DNA of 64,000 nt from Sporosarcina cyprini (GTDB lineage: Bacteria; Bacillota; Bacilli; Bacillales_A; Planococcaceae): contig NZ_JAKMHX010000030.1 in assembly GCF_022048975.1 (NCBI RefSeq), positions 372,001 through 436,000 on the forward strand, given 5' to 3'. Each line of letters starts with the position of its first letter. Position 1 is the stretch's first letter. The translations under genes were made by a program, and so were the position numbers. Below the pieces are notes generated by a model. The model was given only the letters and a program-made list of their open reading frames with translations, did not search any database and was not told the origin of the DNA. Below are positions 10,549 through 18,352 of this stretch, piece after piece.

Positions 10549-11223
10549 TCAGTAATCGCTGTCAGATTTCAAGCCATTCATAATTTGCACGCCTGAGCTC
10601 GCACCGATCCTTGTAGCCCCTGCATCGATCATCTGTTTCATATCTTCGAAGCTGCGGACTCCTCCAGAAGCCTTCACACCCATCTCAGGACCAACGACAC
10701 CGCGCATTAGCTTAACATCCTCTGCTGTCGCTCCGCCTGTTGAAAAGCCTGTCGATGTTTTGACAAAGTCGGCACCAGCCGCGACGGATAGCTCGCACGC
10801 TTTCCGTTTTTCATTGTCTGTCAGAAGAGAAGTCTCGATAATGACTTTGACGATTGCCTTCCCCTTTGCCGCTTCCACGACAGCCTCGATATCTTGGCGG
10901 ACCTGTCCGTCATCACCGCTTTTTAAAGCACCGATATTAATAACCATGTCAATTTCCTGAGCGCCTTTTTGGATGGCGTCTTTCGTTTCAAACGCTTTCA
11001 CTTCGGAAGTGCTCGCTCCAAGCGGGAAACCGATGACCGTACAGACTTTGACATCCGAGCCCTTTAATAATCCGGCTGCTGTTTCGACCCATGTTGGATT
11101 AACACATACCGAAGCAAATGAATATTGTTTTGCTTCTTCACATAGCGTAGCAACTTGATCCTTCGTTGCGTCAGCCTTTAATAATGTGTGATCTATATAA
11201 GCAGCATAATTTGTCGTATTCAA
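10549..11223 (-). CDS. deoC: Deoxyribose-phosphate aldolase
   Basis: Cleaves deoxyribose-5-phosphate to acetaldehyde and glyceraldehyde-3-phosphate. 224 residues with [11 protein letters not shown] (Schiff-base Lys region), [14 protein letters not shown] and [10 protein letters not shown], all family signatures. The start is TTG ([16 protein letters not shown]) because AGGGAGG lies 8 bases upstream and the length then matches the family; the open frame extends 46 codons further without a better site. Confidence 0.95.
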   Translation of the reverse strand: MNTTNYAAYIDHTLLKADATKDQVATLCEEAKQYSFASVCVNPTWVETAAGLLKGSDVKVCTVIGFPLGASTSEVKAFETKDAIQKGAQEIDMVINIGALKSGDDGQVRQDIEAVVEAAKGKAIVKVIIETSLLTDNEKRKACELSVAAGADFVKTSTGFSTGGATAEDVKLMRGVVGPEMGVKASGGVRSFEDMKQMIDAGATRIGASSGVQIMNGLKSDSDY

Positions 11224-11259
11224 ATTGAATACCTCCCTTAAGTAATGCATAGCCCTTTC

Positions 11260-11268
11260 ACTATAGCA
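11260..11268 (-). promoter_or_regulatory. Candidate extended -10 promoter for deoC
   Basis: TGCTATAGT on the minus strand, 37 bases before the deoC start. No good -35 is visible. The stretch from 11224 to 11584 between deoC and the next gene otherwise holds only a repeat fragment near 11401-11436 and no gene I can support. Confidence 0.4.
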
Positions 11269-11400
11269 AACAACGCATCCGCTTGCACGTGAAAAACTGT
11301 TTAATCCCACTGCGGGTAAACGGTCAAGAGCACGGAAAACAGTATATGAATTCGTGTTCATGTTACTTAATTAGTGATTTGTGATAAGTTGATTTCCATT

Positions 11401-11436
11401 CCGAACGGACGCTTTCCGCGGGCACGGCTTAGACCC
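11401..11436. repeat. Fragment of GC-rich dispersed intergenic repeat
   Basis: Contains GGACGCTTTCCGCGGGCACG followed by GCTTAGAC. From memory this resembles a GC-rich repeat scattered between genes in many Bacillaceae and Planococcaceae chromosomes. Only one end of the element is present and no second copy lies in this window. Confidence 0.4.
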
Positions 11437-11584
11437 CCAAAAAAATCTTATGTAAAACAACAATATTTGAAGGTTAGATAAGGTTACGTGTTAAAATAGA
11501 GACTAAGTTGGTAAATTATTCAAAAACGAAGGTTAGAAGGACAAAGAAAGTATGCCTACTACTATGGGTGGAAAGGTGCGTTAA

Positions 11585-11953
11585 ATGCTTAAGATCAATA
11601 TTTTGTTAATTTTAACACTAGTTATTAGTTCCGTGTTCACAAAATTCATAAGGAACAAATACAACATTATTGACCCGCAAAGGATTAGATATGTGAGCAA
11701 TACCCACCAGTGGGTGGAAATACCATTAGTGGTGTTAGGGGTCATTTTCATTGTTCTTTTTTGGATATTTGAAATTTCGGTATTGTTGTATTTAGCAATT
11801 GCTATTTTTGCTGTTGTACCTTTATTCCGTTCTTTTGTAGAATATAAATACGAACGAGAAGAAAAAGAATATATTATTACTCTTATAGATTTTGGAATCT
11901 GGAGCATATTCATGGGTGTTTTACTGGTTTATTATATCAGTATACTCAACTAA
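11585..11953 (+). CDS. DUF4181-like small membrane protein
   Basis: 122 residues with four predicted membrane helices (about 3-20, 44-63, 66-85 and 102-120) and the motif SNTHQWVEIP, which resembles DUF4181 proteins of Bacillus. Function unknown. It has an AAAGGTG site and is one of the few plus-strand host genes; its base composition looks more AT-rich than its neighbours, suggesting an accessory gene inserted between deoC and mtaB. Confidence 0.75.
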   Translation: MLKINILLILTLVISSVFTKFIRNKYNIIDPQRIRYVSNTHQWVEIPLVVLGVIFIVLFWIFEISVLLYLAIAIFAVVPLFRSFVEYKYEREEKEYIITLIDFGIWSIFMGVLLVYYISILN

Positions 11954-12009
11954 CAGTGCTGATTGAAGAGTGAAAGATATTCGAGTTCTAATAAGAAAAT
12001 ATGGCAAGT

Positions 12010-12040
12010 AAAAAAACGCACAATGAACTGTGCGTTTTTA
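12010..12040. terminator. Bidirectional terminator between DUF4181 gene and mtaB
   Basis: AAAAACGCACA-ATGAAC-TGTGCGTTTTT: an 11-bp perfect stem with A and T runs on both sides, able to end both the plus-strand gene and mtaB on the minus strand. Confidence 0.85.
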
Positions 12041-12120
12041 TATTGTATTATCTGTTATTAATTGTTGGTATCAGATGCTCATTAAGTTGCATTTATTCGT
12101 TTTCTCGCCATCAAGTGCTA

Positions 12121-13476
12121 TCAAACAAGAGCTTCTTCTGTGTCGATGACCCGGATGAATTGCCCGTCGTTGTATGGATAGCCTGCTTTCACAATTTTCA
12201 CTTTGACGATTTTTCCAACCATCGATTCATCTGCCGGGAAGACAACCTTTAAATAGTTATCCGTATACCCTTCGTATAAACCGCTGGCCGGGTCAAGTTT
12301 ATAAATTTCTTCCGGAATGACTTCCAGTACTTCGCCTTCGAATTCAGAAGCATATTCCTTCGCCAATTGATCGTTCAGCTCGATGAGGCGATGAACTCGC
12401 TCATTCTTTACCTCTTCATCAATTTGATCTTCCATCCGGGCAGCTGGAGTGCCTGTCCGTTTGGAATAAGGAAAGACATGCAATTCAGAGAATCGATGTT
12501 CCCGGATAAAATTGTACGTCTCCATGAATTCTTCTTCCGTTTCGCCAGGGAAGCCGACGATGACGTCCGATGTGATTGCCAAATGCGGCAGTGCCTCGCG
12601 CAGACGATCTAGCCGCTCTGCGAAGAACTCCATCGTATATTTCCGTCTCATCCGCTTCAATACCGTATTGGAACCGGATTGAATCGGGATATGAAGGTGA
12701 CGGACGATGATAGAAGATTCTTTTAAGACTTGAATGACTTCATCTGTCAACTGGCTCGCTTCGATTGAGCTGATCCGGAGGCGTTTCAAGCCTTTAACTT
12801 GTGTCTCCAAATCACGCAGCAGCCGGGCCAGATTGTAATCCTTCAGATCCTCTCCGTAGCCGCCTGTGTGGATGCCTGTCAAAACGATTTCCAAATATCC
12901 TGCATCCACCAATTGTTGCGCCTGGCGGATGACTTCTTCCGGATCTCTGGATCTCATGAGACCACGAGCCCAAGGAATGATACAGAATGTGCAAAAGTTA
13001 TTGCAGCCTTCCTGTATTTTCAATGAGGCGCGGGTCCGGTCTGTGAAAGCCGGTACATCCAGTTCTTCGTATACCCGGTTTTTCATGATATTGCGAACTG
13101 CATTGATCGGCTGGCGTTCAACTCGGAATTCATCGATTAACCCCAAGAGCTTTGTGCGATCCTGCGTCCCGACGACAATATCAACGCCAGGGATGGCCAT
13201 GATCTCAGCCGGAGATGTTTGGGCATAGCAGCCTGTTACACAGATGACTGCATCCGGGTTTTTCCGGATCGCGCGCCGGATGACTTGCCGGCTCTTTTTA
13301 TCCCCTGTATTTGTTACTGTACAAGTATTAATGACATATACATCAGCATTTTTTTCGAAATCGGTTCTTTCGTATCCAGCTTCTTTGAACAGTTGCCAGA
13401 TTGCTTCCGTTTCGTAATGATTGACTTTGCAACCTAATGTATACATAGCTACGGTTTTCTGACGCTCGTAACTCAT
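12121..13476 (-). CDS. mtaB: tRNA t6A37 methylthiotransferase MtaB, with prophage-supplied N-terminus
   Basis: Radical-SAM enzyme (YqeV) that converts t6A to ms2t6A at tRNA position 37. The UPF0004 domain has cluster cysteines in TLGCKVN, NTCTV and TGCYAQ; the radical-SAM motif is CNNFCTFC; a TRAM domain ends the protein. Start at MSYERQKTVAMYTLGC gives 451 residues and has AAAGGA upstream. The first 15-16 codons and everything upstream are prophage DNA: the native start, MSSVAFHTLGC, remains next to rsmE at 48534. The chimera keeps the reading frame, the first cluster Cys and a similar N-terminal strand, so it should be active. In an unlysogenised strain the gene would follow rsmE by 16 bp. 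Confidence 0.95.
   Translation of the reverse strand: MSYERQKTVAMYTLGCKVNHYETEAIWQLFKEAGYERTDFEKNADVYVINTCTVTNTGDKKSRQVIRRAIRKNPDAVICVTGCYAQTSPAEIMAIPGVDIVVGTQDRTKLLGLIDEFRVERQPINAVRNIMKNRVYEELDVPAFTDRTRASLKIQEGCNNFCTFCIIPWARGLMRSRDPEEVIRQAQQLVDAGYLEIVLTGIHTGGYGEDLKDYNLARLLRDLETQVKGLKRLRISSIEASQLTDEVIQVLKESSIIVRHLHIPIQSGSNTVLKRMRRKYTMEFFAERLDRLREALPHLAITSDVIVGFPGETEEEFMETYNFIREHRFSELHVFPYSKRTGTPAARMEDQIDEEVKNERVHRLIELNDQLAKEYASEFEGEVLEVIPEEIYKLDPASGLYEGYTDNYLKVVFPADESMVGKIVKVKIVKAGYPYNDGQFIRVIDTEEALV
13413..13448 (-). other. Prophage left junction (attL) inside mtaB
   Basis: Minus-strand reading: phage arm CTATGTATAC, then ATTAGGT, central TG (13431-13430), then host mtaB CAAAGTCAATC. It shares ATACATTAGG and the central TG with the right junction at 48486-48521. 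Identified by comparing the two mtaB starts. The exact crossover dinucleotide is inferred from the dyad symmetry of the reconstructed attP. Confidence 0.82.
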
Positions 13477-13547
13477 TTTATATTTCATCCTTTCACTTAA
13501 CGCATTATCACAATTCACATAGGCTAAATAAAATATTCACGAGTCTT

Positions 13548-13556
13548 ATGATAGCA
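13548..13556 (-). promoter_or_regulatory. Candidate phage-borne promoter for mtaB
   Basis: TGCTATCAT on the minus strand is an extended -10 about 70 bases before the chimeric mtaB start, in prophage DNA. The -35 is weak. Since a terminator follows the yolD-like gene at 13636-13667, mtaB needs a promoter in this gap in the lysogen. Confidence 0.45.
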
Positions 13557-13635
13557 TAATTAAATATGGTGAGCCTAATTTTTTCGTTTTGAGCAATTTG
13601 TGATTTAATATGAAGTACATTTTTCAATGAAAAAG

Positions 13636-13667
13636 TAAAAGAGGAAGCATTCGCCCCCTCTTTTTTT
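13636..13667 (-). terminator. Terminator after yolD-like gene
   Basis: AAAGAGG and CCTCTTT pair across a loop of about 12 bases, followed on the minus strand by TTACTTTTTC; on the other strand a T7 run follows. It ends the last prophage operon before the left junction. Confidence 0.65.
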
Positions 13668-14022
13668 AGTCCACTGACTGGACTGATATGATATCATCAA
13701 TGGATATTTTAAAATCCCCGAATGGATCAGCAAGAATGATTGCTTGTTTATGTAGATCAATTTTTTCCACGATTCCGCGATGAGGAATTATTCGGCCGTC
13801 ATTCCACGTTTGAATACGCGCCTGACATTTTCGTTTGAATGCCAGCTCAAGTTCTTCCTGCAGGGCAACCAAGTCCCATTCGGTTAATTCTGGCCGTTCA
13901 ACATGATCGTCTTCCGCTTGCCAGTCACGCAATTGAGCAATATGTTCTGGTAACATTAATGAAGTCCACTTGATCGCACCCCGCTCTTTCATTGAACCGT
14001 GTTGTTTCAAATCATTATTCAT
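13666..14022 (-). CDS. YolD-like protein
   Basis: 118 residues with the YolD-like signature KERGAIKWTSLMLPEH near the N-terminus and a beta-rich C-terminal half. Members usually sit beside UvrX-type error-prone polymerases in SOS-controlled phage pairs; no polymerase is present here. Instead it is coupled (TAATG overlap) to a small WYL-like gene. Function unproven. An AAGGTG site precedes the ATG. Confidence 0.8.
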   Translation of the reverse strand: MNNDLKQHGSMKERGAIKWTSLMLPEHIAQLRDWQAEDDHVERPELTEWDLVALQEELELAFKRKCQARIQTWNDGRIIPHRGIVEKIDLHKQAIILADPFGDFKISIDDIISVQSVD

Positions 14023-14243
14023 TAAATCACCTTGCTTTCCTTCTTGATTACAGGAACCAGTGCTAGAACACTCTCTATCGAAAATGTTCGCTTAGATTTC
14101 CTCAAATAACAATATGCTCGAAAGGACACCTCACCTACTTGCAGAACTTTTATGCGGCGTCTGCTTATCTCCCCGTCTGCTGCCAAATACATCATATCCA
14201 GTTCTTCGCCATATCTTATCGATTTATCCAATACTTTACGCAC
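14022..14243 (-). CDS. Short WYL-domain-like protein
   Basis: 73 residues: RKVLDKSIRYGEELDMMYL, then RRIKVLQVGEVSFRAYCYLR and KRTFSIESVLAL. The pattern (strand, basic strand, AYC, KRTF, IL) is that of short stand-alone WYL-like domains that bind nucleic acids or nucleotides. Start at GTG with AAGGAGGG 6-8 bases upstream. Coupled to the yolD-like gene. Likely regulatory, but no target can be named. Confidence 0.75.
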   Translation of the reverse strand: MRKVLDKSIRYGEELDMMYLAADGEISRRRIKVLQVGEVSFRAYCYLRKSKRTFSIESVLALVPVIKKESKVI

Positions 14244-14323
14244 ATTTGTTCCCTCCTTACGAACAGTATAGAGAATGAACGTTCGTGTGTAAATGGTAAA
14301 AGTGCCCATCGGTTGTTTCTATA

Positions 14324-14363
14324 AATAAAAAACGCCCCATCCAATTTAAGGACAGGGCGTTTC
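14324..14363 (-). terminator. Terminator after endolysin
   Basis: Stem AAACGCCCTGTCC / GGATGGGGCGTTT (one mismatch) with a 7-8 base loop and a following TTTTTTATTT on the minus strand. Marks the end of the late operon. Confidence 0.88.
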
Positions 14364-14393
14364 ACAGTCATCTTTCGATGTTTGGTTATCTTA

Positions 14394-15665
14394 TCACTTA
14401 TAATGCAGCATGTACAGTCCAAGGATGTCATGTTTTCCTAGCTGCTTCTTTTCGAATTTGTCGCTCCAGACAGTCCCGAACGATCCTGCTTTTATGCCAT
14501 CCTCAATCAACTTCTTCTGCTTTGCCGGGGAGTTTAGTAAATCGTCTACTGTGTTACGAAGTGTTCCACTTGTAAATTCCAACTCGTCTTCCTCCTTTTT
14601 GACAGGTTGCTTAGAAGCGCCAGCTTTCTTTTTCAACTTGAAGTAAATCGCCAGACCTTCTGCGATTGCTTCACCTTGGGCTTTCAGCTTGGTATCATCT
14701 CGCATAGCCGTAATATCAATTGTCGAATCCATGAAACCTCCCTCAGTCAGAATGGCTGGCATTTTGGATTCACGTGTCATGTGTAGGTTCTTTGATTTAA
14801 CTCCCCTGTTCCTCAATCCCATAGCAGCTACAATGCGTGGCTGGATAATAGCTGCAATGTCTTTGGATGCTTGTGATGCTGTTCTTTCTTGCACGTAAGT
14901 TTCTACACCTCCGTGAATCCCCCACCTGCCTTTATCGGCATTGTGATGGAAAGAAACGAGTGCATCAGCACCCCACATATTAGCGTTGTCAGTGCGTGTT
15001 TTGAGAGGGATATCCGTTTTTCCTGTTGGATCGTCAAGCCGAAGTATTTGCACACCCTCGTATTGTTTTAGTGCTGCCGCACAAGCCAGAAGAACTTTGT
15101 TGTTAAAGGACCATTCCCGCTCGTCTGCCGGCGACTGTTTGCCTGGGGTATTGATGCCATGCCCGGCATCCAACGCAATTTTAACCACGTTATCGACCTC
15201 CTTGTCATATTTGGTCAACTCGTATTTCTCAACTTGTTCTATTAATTTTGTCGCATATTTTACATCCGTTGCATATCCAGCTGCTTTGAGGGCCGCGATT
15301 GCTAACTTGTAATCAGTCTGACCAAGTACACCAGCATAACGGTTGAAATCCTCCCAACCGGTGCCGTGTGTGTATTTATGGACCAGATCAATGACACAAC
15401 CTGCATAGGATGGATACTTCCGAAAAGCAGCATCGATGTGAGTAACATTGCCATCCTTGTCCTGCTCCGCTGTTAGCTTGGTGTGTGTTTCCCCCGTCCA
15501 GCCAGAACCGGCCTTGATTCCAAATAGGTTGTTCGCATTGCATGCCAGTTCTGATGTACCGGAATCCGATTCCAGAATTCCCTGAGCGATAATCAATGAA
15601 GGAAGAACGCCGTTTGCTAGTCCGTGCTGGATAGCCAACGGCGCCAATTTTTCAACAAAGTTCAT
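14394..15665 (-). CDS. Endolysin with glucosaminidase and amidase domains
   Basis: 423 residues. Residues 1-150 form a GH73-type N-acetylglucosaminidase (LIIAQGILESDSGTSELA, NNLFGIK). Residues 160-340 form an Amidase_3 N-acetylmuramoyl-L-alanine amidase (IALDAGHG, SFHHNA, ILTEGGFM). A Lys-rich linker (about 342-362) leads to a short C-terminal domain of about 60 residues with GSFGTVWSDKFEKKQLGKHDI, probably for wall binding. Two catalytic domains in one phage lysin is less common than one. It overlaps the holin gene by 4 bp. Confidence 0.92.
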   Translation of the reverse strand: MNFVEKLAPLAIQHGLANGVLPSLIIAQGILESDSGTSELACNANNLFGIKAGSGWTGETHTKLTAEQDKDGNVTHIDAAFRKYPSYAGCVIDLVHKYTHGTGWEDFNRYAGVLGQTDYKLAIAALKAAGYATDVKYATKLIEQVEKYELTKYDKEVDNVVKIALDAGHGINTPGKQSPADEREWSFNNKVLLACAAALKQYEGVQILRLDDPTGKTDIPLKTRTDNANMWGADALVSFHHNADKGRWGIHGGVETYVQERTASQASKDIAAIIQPRIVAAMGLRNRGVKSKNLHMTRESKMPAILTEGGFMDSTIDITAMRDDTKLKAQGEAIAEGLAIYFKLKKKAGASKQPVKKEEDELEFTSGTLRNTVDDLLNSPAKQKKLIEDGIKAGSFGTVWSDKFEKKQLGKHDILGLYMLHYK

Positions 15666-16114
15666 GACTTTTCCTTCTCTTTCAATTCATCATCAACTTT
15701 GGTTCCCACCAACTCTTCTTTGACTTCTTGGCTGAATGTGCTTTTATCCGATTCGATCACTTTTAGCTTTTCAGCTAAGTTGGCCGGAACCAAAACCTCC
15801 AGTTCGGCCATGTTTTCTATAATAGAAAGAACCTCATTGGCGATATAGAAAATCACTGTAGCATAGACCAGTGTTCCCTCCAGGTTAAGAATTTGGTCCA
15901 TAATGTTGGCTACAACAATTACGATTAACACTAGCAACTTTCTCGCATAGCCGAATAAACTTTTCCGACTCCATAAATTTTGATTCTTAGCCGCTTTAAA
16001 AATTCCGGTAATGATATCCAGCAGCATAAGAATCAAAAGAAAATGAAGAAATTTAACTCCCCCGAATAAATACATATGTGCTATCTCTAAATTTGTCAAA
16101 GTAACGCCTCCCAT
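15662..16114 (-). CDS. Phage holin (Cph1/TcdE-like family)
   Basis: 150 residues with about three membrane helices within the first 95 residues (FLHFLLILMLLDIITGIFKA, KLLVLIVIVVANIMDQIL, TVIFYIANEVLSI) and a charged C-terminal tail. The pattern MLLDIITGIFKA matches the bacteriophage holin 4 family. Start at ATG with AAGGAG 9-10 bases upstream. Directly upstream of the endolysin. Confidence 0.9.
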   Translation of the reverse strand: MGGVTLTNLEIAHMYLFGGVKFLHFLLILMLLDIITGIFKAAKNQNLWSRKSLFGYARKLLVLIVIVVANIMDQILNLEGTLVYATVIFYIANEVLSIIENMAELEVLVPANLAEKLKVIESDKSTFSQEVKEELVGTKVDDELKEKEKS

Positions 16115-16137
16115 GTGATTCACTCCTTATGAGCAAA

Positions 16138-16164
16138 TTAAAAAGAACGCCCATATGGACGTTC
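16138..16164 (-). terminator. Terminator between tail and lysis genes
   Basis: GAACGTCCATATGGGCGTTC forms a 20-base hairpin with one G-T pair, then TTTTTAATTT on the minus strand. It may lower lysis gene expression relative to tail genes. Confidence 0.75.
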
Positions 16165-16174
16165 CGAATCCCAA

Positions 16175-16339
16175 CTATGCTGCTTCTGAATATTTAACTT
16201 CGATTAACTCAATCAATTCCGTGTATTCTTCTGGATCTAACTGACCCACTGCAAACACGGTATTCACACGCAAGGAAGCAACATCTTTCGTGTAAACTTT
16301 AGCAGCAATCATTTTCCTCCATAAATCAACCGGTCTCAT
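16175..16339 (-). CDS. XkdX-like small tail protein
   Basis: 54 residues beginning MRPVDLWRKMIAAKVYTKDV, with FAVGQLDPEEYTELIELIEV. Size, position after the tail-fibre genes and the YT...G-x-[IL]-x-x-EEY pattern agree with XkdX-type proteins. Its ATG directly follows the stop of the preceding gene (TAATATG), so the two are coupled. Too short to show up in a search for longer frames. Confidence 0.78.
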   Translation of the reverse strand: MRPVDLWRKMIAAKVYTKDVASLRVNTVFAVGQLDPEEYTELIELIEVKYSEAA

Positions 16340-16340
16340 A

Positions 16341-16613
16341 TTACATCGCTCCCATCATATTCATTTCAAGTAGTGCAGTTTGGTATTGGTTTTCAGCTAA
16401 AATTTGTTCCTCGATCGAAGGATCGGGGATAATGGAATCATCATAAACCGGTTTAGTGAATATGCCCGTTTTGGCGTCATAGTCATATCCTTCTTGGACA
16501 ACAGGATAGTTAGTGATATCTACCAATATAATATTGGTGGCAAATTCAGGTTTCTCTTCTGCTTCAAAGATCCAGTGTGCTTTATTGTGTAAAACCTGTG
16601 CGAATTTCTTCAT
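16341..16613 (-). CDS. Conserved tail-region protein (XkdW-like position)
   Basis: 90 residues: HWIFEAEEKPEFATNIILVDIT, then EGYDYDAKTGIFTKP and a Glu/Gln-rich end. This layout is common in small proteins encoded after tail fibres of Bacillales phages; no enzymatic motif. AGAGGGGTGG precedes the ATG. Confidence 0.75.
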   Translation of the reverse strand: MKKFAQVLHNKAHWIFEAEEKPEFATNIILVDITNYPVVQEGYDYDAKTGIFTKPVYDDSIIPDPSIEEQILAENQYQTALLEMNMMGAM

Positions 16614-16632
16614 TTAGTTTTCCACCCCTCTT

Positions 16633-17208
16633 TTATTCGAACCATTTGATAATCATAATTCCGTCTCCTCCGGCTCCAACACCTGCACCACCGTTGGCGA
16701 TTGTGACCGTTACGGCTGAAGTGGTCACATCGATTTCATAATCGATAACGTAGTCGGCACCGCCACCCGAACCCCATCCTGGAGAAGCAGCTCCTCCCCC
16801 AGCTCCATATCCACCTTTCGTTTTCATGCCACCGCCTTGACCGTAACTTGAACCCCCACTTCCGGCACCATATGCACCTATCACAGATCCCCCTGATCCT
16901 GCACCGACACCCGCTCCACCTACTCCATTACTGCCCCCACTGCCGCCACTAAGGGTTAGAAAGTTACCAAAAGAGGTTACTCCACCAGCCAAACCGTTAC
17001 CTACACCTGCAGCGCCGCCACCTCCGCCGCCTCCTGCAGCGGTAATCAGTACCTTTTTAACGCCTGATGGTTTAGACCATGTAAATACTCCAGGTGTACG
17101 AAACGTTTGTGTACGCATAATTCTTCCGACCCCGTTGGTTAGGATCGTAGAGGTATCATTCTTAATCTCCTGAACCTGTTGCTTTGTAGGCAAATGAATT
17201 TCTGGCAT
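16633..17208 (-). CDS. Glycine-rich tail fibre/adhesin-like protein
   Basis: 191 residues. After an N-terminal part with a TFRTPGVFTWSKPSGV strand region comes a Gly-rich domain (about residues 55-155, with GGGGGGG and many GAG/GGS runs) and a C-terminal GDGIMIIKWFE. Such Gly-rich domains form polyglycine-helix sandwich folds in phage tail tips and host-binding proteins. Overlaps the next upstream gene by 1 bp. Confidence 0.82.
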   Translation of the reverse strand: MPEIHLPTKQQVQEIKNDTSTILTNGVGRIMRTQTFRTPGVFTWSKPSGVKKVLITAAGGGGGGGAAGVGNGLAGGVTSFGNFLTLSGGSGGSNGVGGAGVGAGSGGSVIGAYGAGSGGSSYGQGGGMKTKGGYGAGGGAASPGWGSGGGADYVIDYEIDVTTSAVTVTIANGGAGVGAGGDGIMIIKWFE

Positions 17209-17531
17209 TACACAATCACCTCATTGAACACAAAAATAAGACCATCATTAGTAGCATTGGTCTTAAATCCGTATTCATATTTTTTATTGTCTGCACCAAT
17301 AAATTGATTTGGTGTAGGATCTTCCAAATGTTTTGTAAGTGCTGTTTTCACTTCATTTATTGCCCCGGCCAGTGTTTTATTAGCTGTTTGCAATTCAGGG
17401 ATAACGGTGGTCCCTTCTTTCAATTCTCCAACGGCACCATCTAAAATATCCATATTCTCGTTCAGATCTGCAATAGTTACGTATTCCGTCAATTCGGGTT
17501 TATTCAATCCCAATTTGGGTGTCTTCTGCAA
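17208..17531 (-). CDS. Tail fibre-associated structural protein
   Basis: 107 residues starting MQKTPKLGLNKPELTEYVTI, with DLNENMDILDGAV and a heptad-like segment (LQTANKTLAGAINEVKTAL) that suggests a trimeric fibre stalk. Start codon TTG, overlapping the upstream stop, with AGAGGTGAG nearby. The first 40 residues match the baseplate-attachment type of many Firmicute phage fibres. Confidence 0.78.
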   Translation of the reverse strand: MQKTPKLGLNKPELTEYVTIADLNENMDILDGAVGELKEGTTVIPELQTANKTLAGAINEVKTALTKHLEDPTPNQFIGADNKKYEYGFKTNATNDGLIFVFNEVIV

Positions 17532-17532
17532 A

Positions 17533-18348
17533 TCAACTCACCTCTTCCCAATTTCGTAAATCATTCCATGTCATGCTGGCTACCTCTCCCCACGTCATCC
17601 GACTAACATCTTGCCACGTTGCAAATGTATAATTAAACACCCATCCCAAATGTGCAGGAAAGATGATATCAAGTGCTTTTTCCAATCCGGCCATATTATT
17701 GGGAATGCCCCTGGTACCAGTAAACTTAATTTCATACACGCCGGCCAGTTCCGACTTATTTATTTCCACTTCACCGTTAGAATAGGCAGCAGCCACACTT
17801 TTGATCGTTTCCTCTGTGGTCTGGTCAAACGCTGCCCGATAACGGGAGGATATTTGCTCCCGTCGTTGATCGTACCGTAACGTATTCACTGTACCGATTC
17901 CTAAATCTCGTTCAAAGATCGGCAAAGATTCAATGGCCGTATCCAGAAATAGATTCCGTTTCGTCAAAGTCAAACGTTGTTCGGTATTGCGGAATTCACG
18001 ATCATAAGAATTCAATATTTCATTGAATACAGTGGATTTCCGTTCGTATAGGGGAAGGTATTTTATCATTTCTGATTTATAATCCCGTTCCGCAACGACA
18101 ATACTGACTATCATTTCTGACCGCGTCCGCATAACTGCAGATGACTGAACAACCTTTACACCTCGACCTTCAACATCAGTCAAGGTTGTGGCCGTTGTGT
18201 AAGAATGCTCAACTGCTACTCCTGTAGAAGCCAGTTCCGTTTCTGTTTCCATTAAAGCAATACGGAAATCGATCCATTGATGTTGTGCTAGTTCCCCCCA
18301 AGTGAAAACACTTACTTGACCCCATTCCGCTTCTTTAATTACGTGCAT
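17533..18348 (-). CDS. xkdU: XkdU-like baseplate protein (DUF2313/YmfQ)
   Basis: 271 residues; the middle part (about 130-235) with RYRAAFDQTTEETIKSVAAAY and VYEIKFTGTRGIP fits DUF2313. Both ends carry short Trp repeats: EWGQVSVFTWGELAQHQWID at the start, and three units TWQDVSRM-TWGEVASM-TWNDLRNW at the end. Follows the baseplate J gene as xkdU follows xkdT in PBSX, with one small gene between. Confidence 0.85.
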   Translation of the reverse strand: MHVIKEAEWGQVSVFTWGELAQHQWIDFRIALMETETELASTGVAVEHSYTTATTLTDVEGRGVKVVQSSAVMRTRSEMIVSIVVAERDYKSEMIKYLPLYERKSTVFNEILNSYDREFRNTEQRLTLTKRNLFLDTAIESLPIFERDLGIGTVNTLRYDQRREQISSRYRAAFDQTTEETIKSVAAAYSNGEVEINKSELAGVYEIKFTGTRGIPNNMAGLEKALDIIFPAHLGWVFNYTFATWQDVSRMTWGEVASMTWNDLRNWEEVS

Positions 18349-18352
18349 GTAA

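Noticed and set aside
12001..12252. Plus-strand frame over the mtaB end
   Set aside because: Runs through a bidirectional terminator and antisense to conserved mtaB codons; no ribosome-binding site.
13570..13580. AGCCTAAT shared with 48504-48511 as attachment core
   Set aside because: Only 8 bases and outside the mtaB coding part on the left. The 10-base ATACATTAGG plus TG match within the two mtaB starts explains both junctions and preserves the gene.
14243..14290. Possible LexA/DinR box near GAACGTTC upstream of the WYL-like gene
   Set aside because: The half-sites CGAAC and GTTC abut without the four-base spacer of the Bacillus SOS box.
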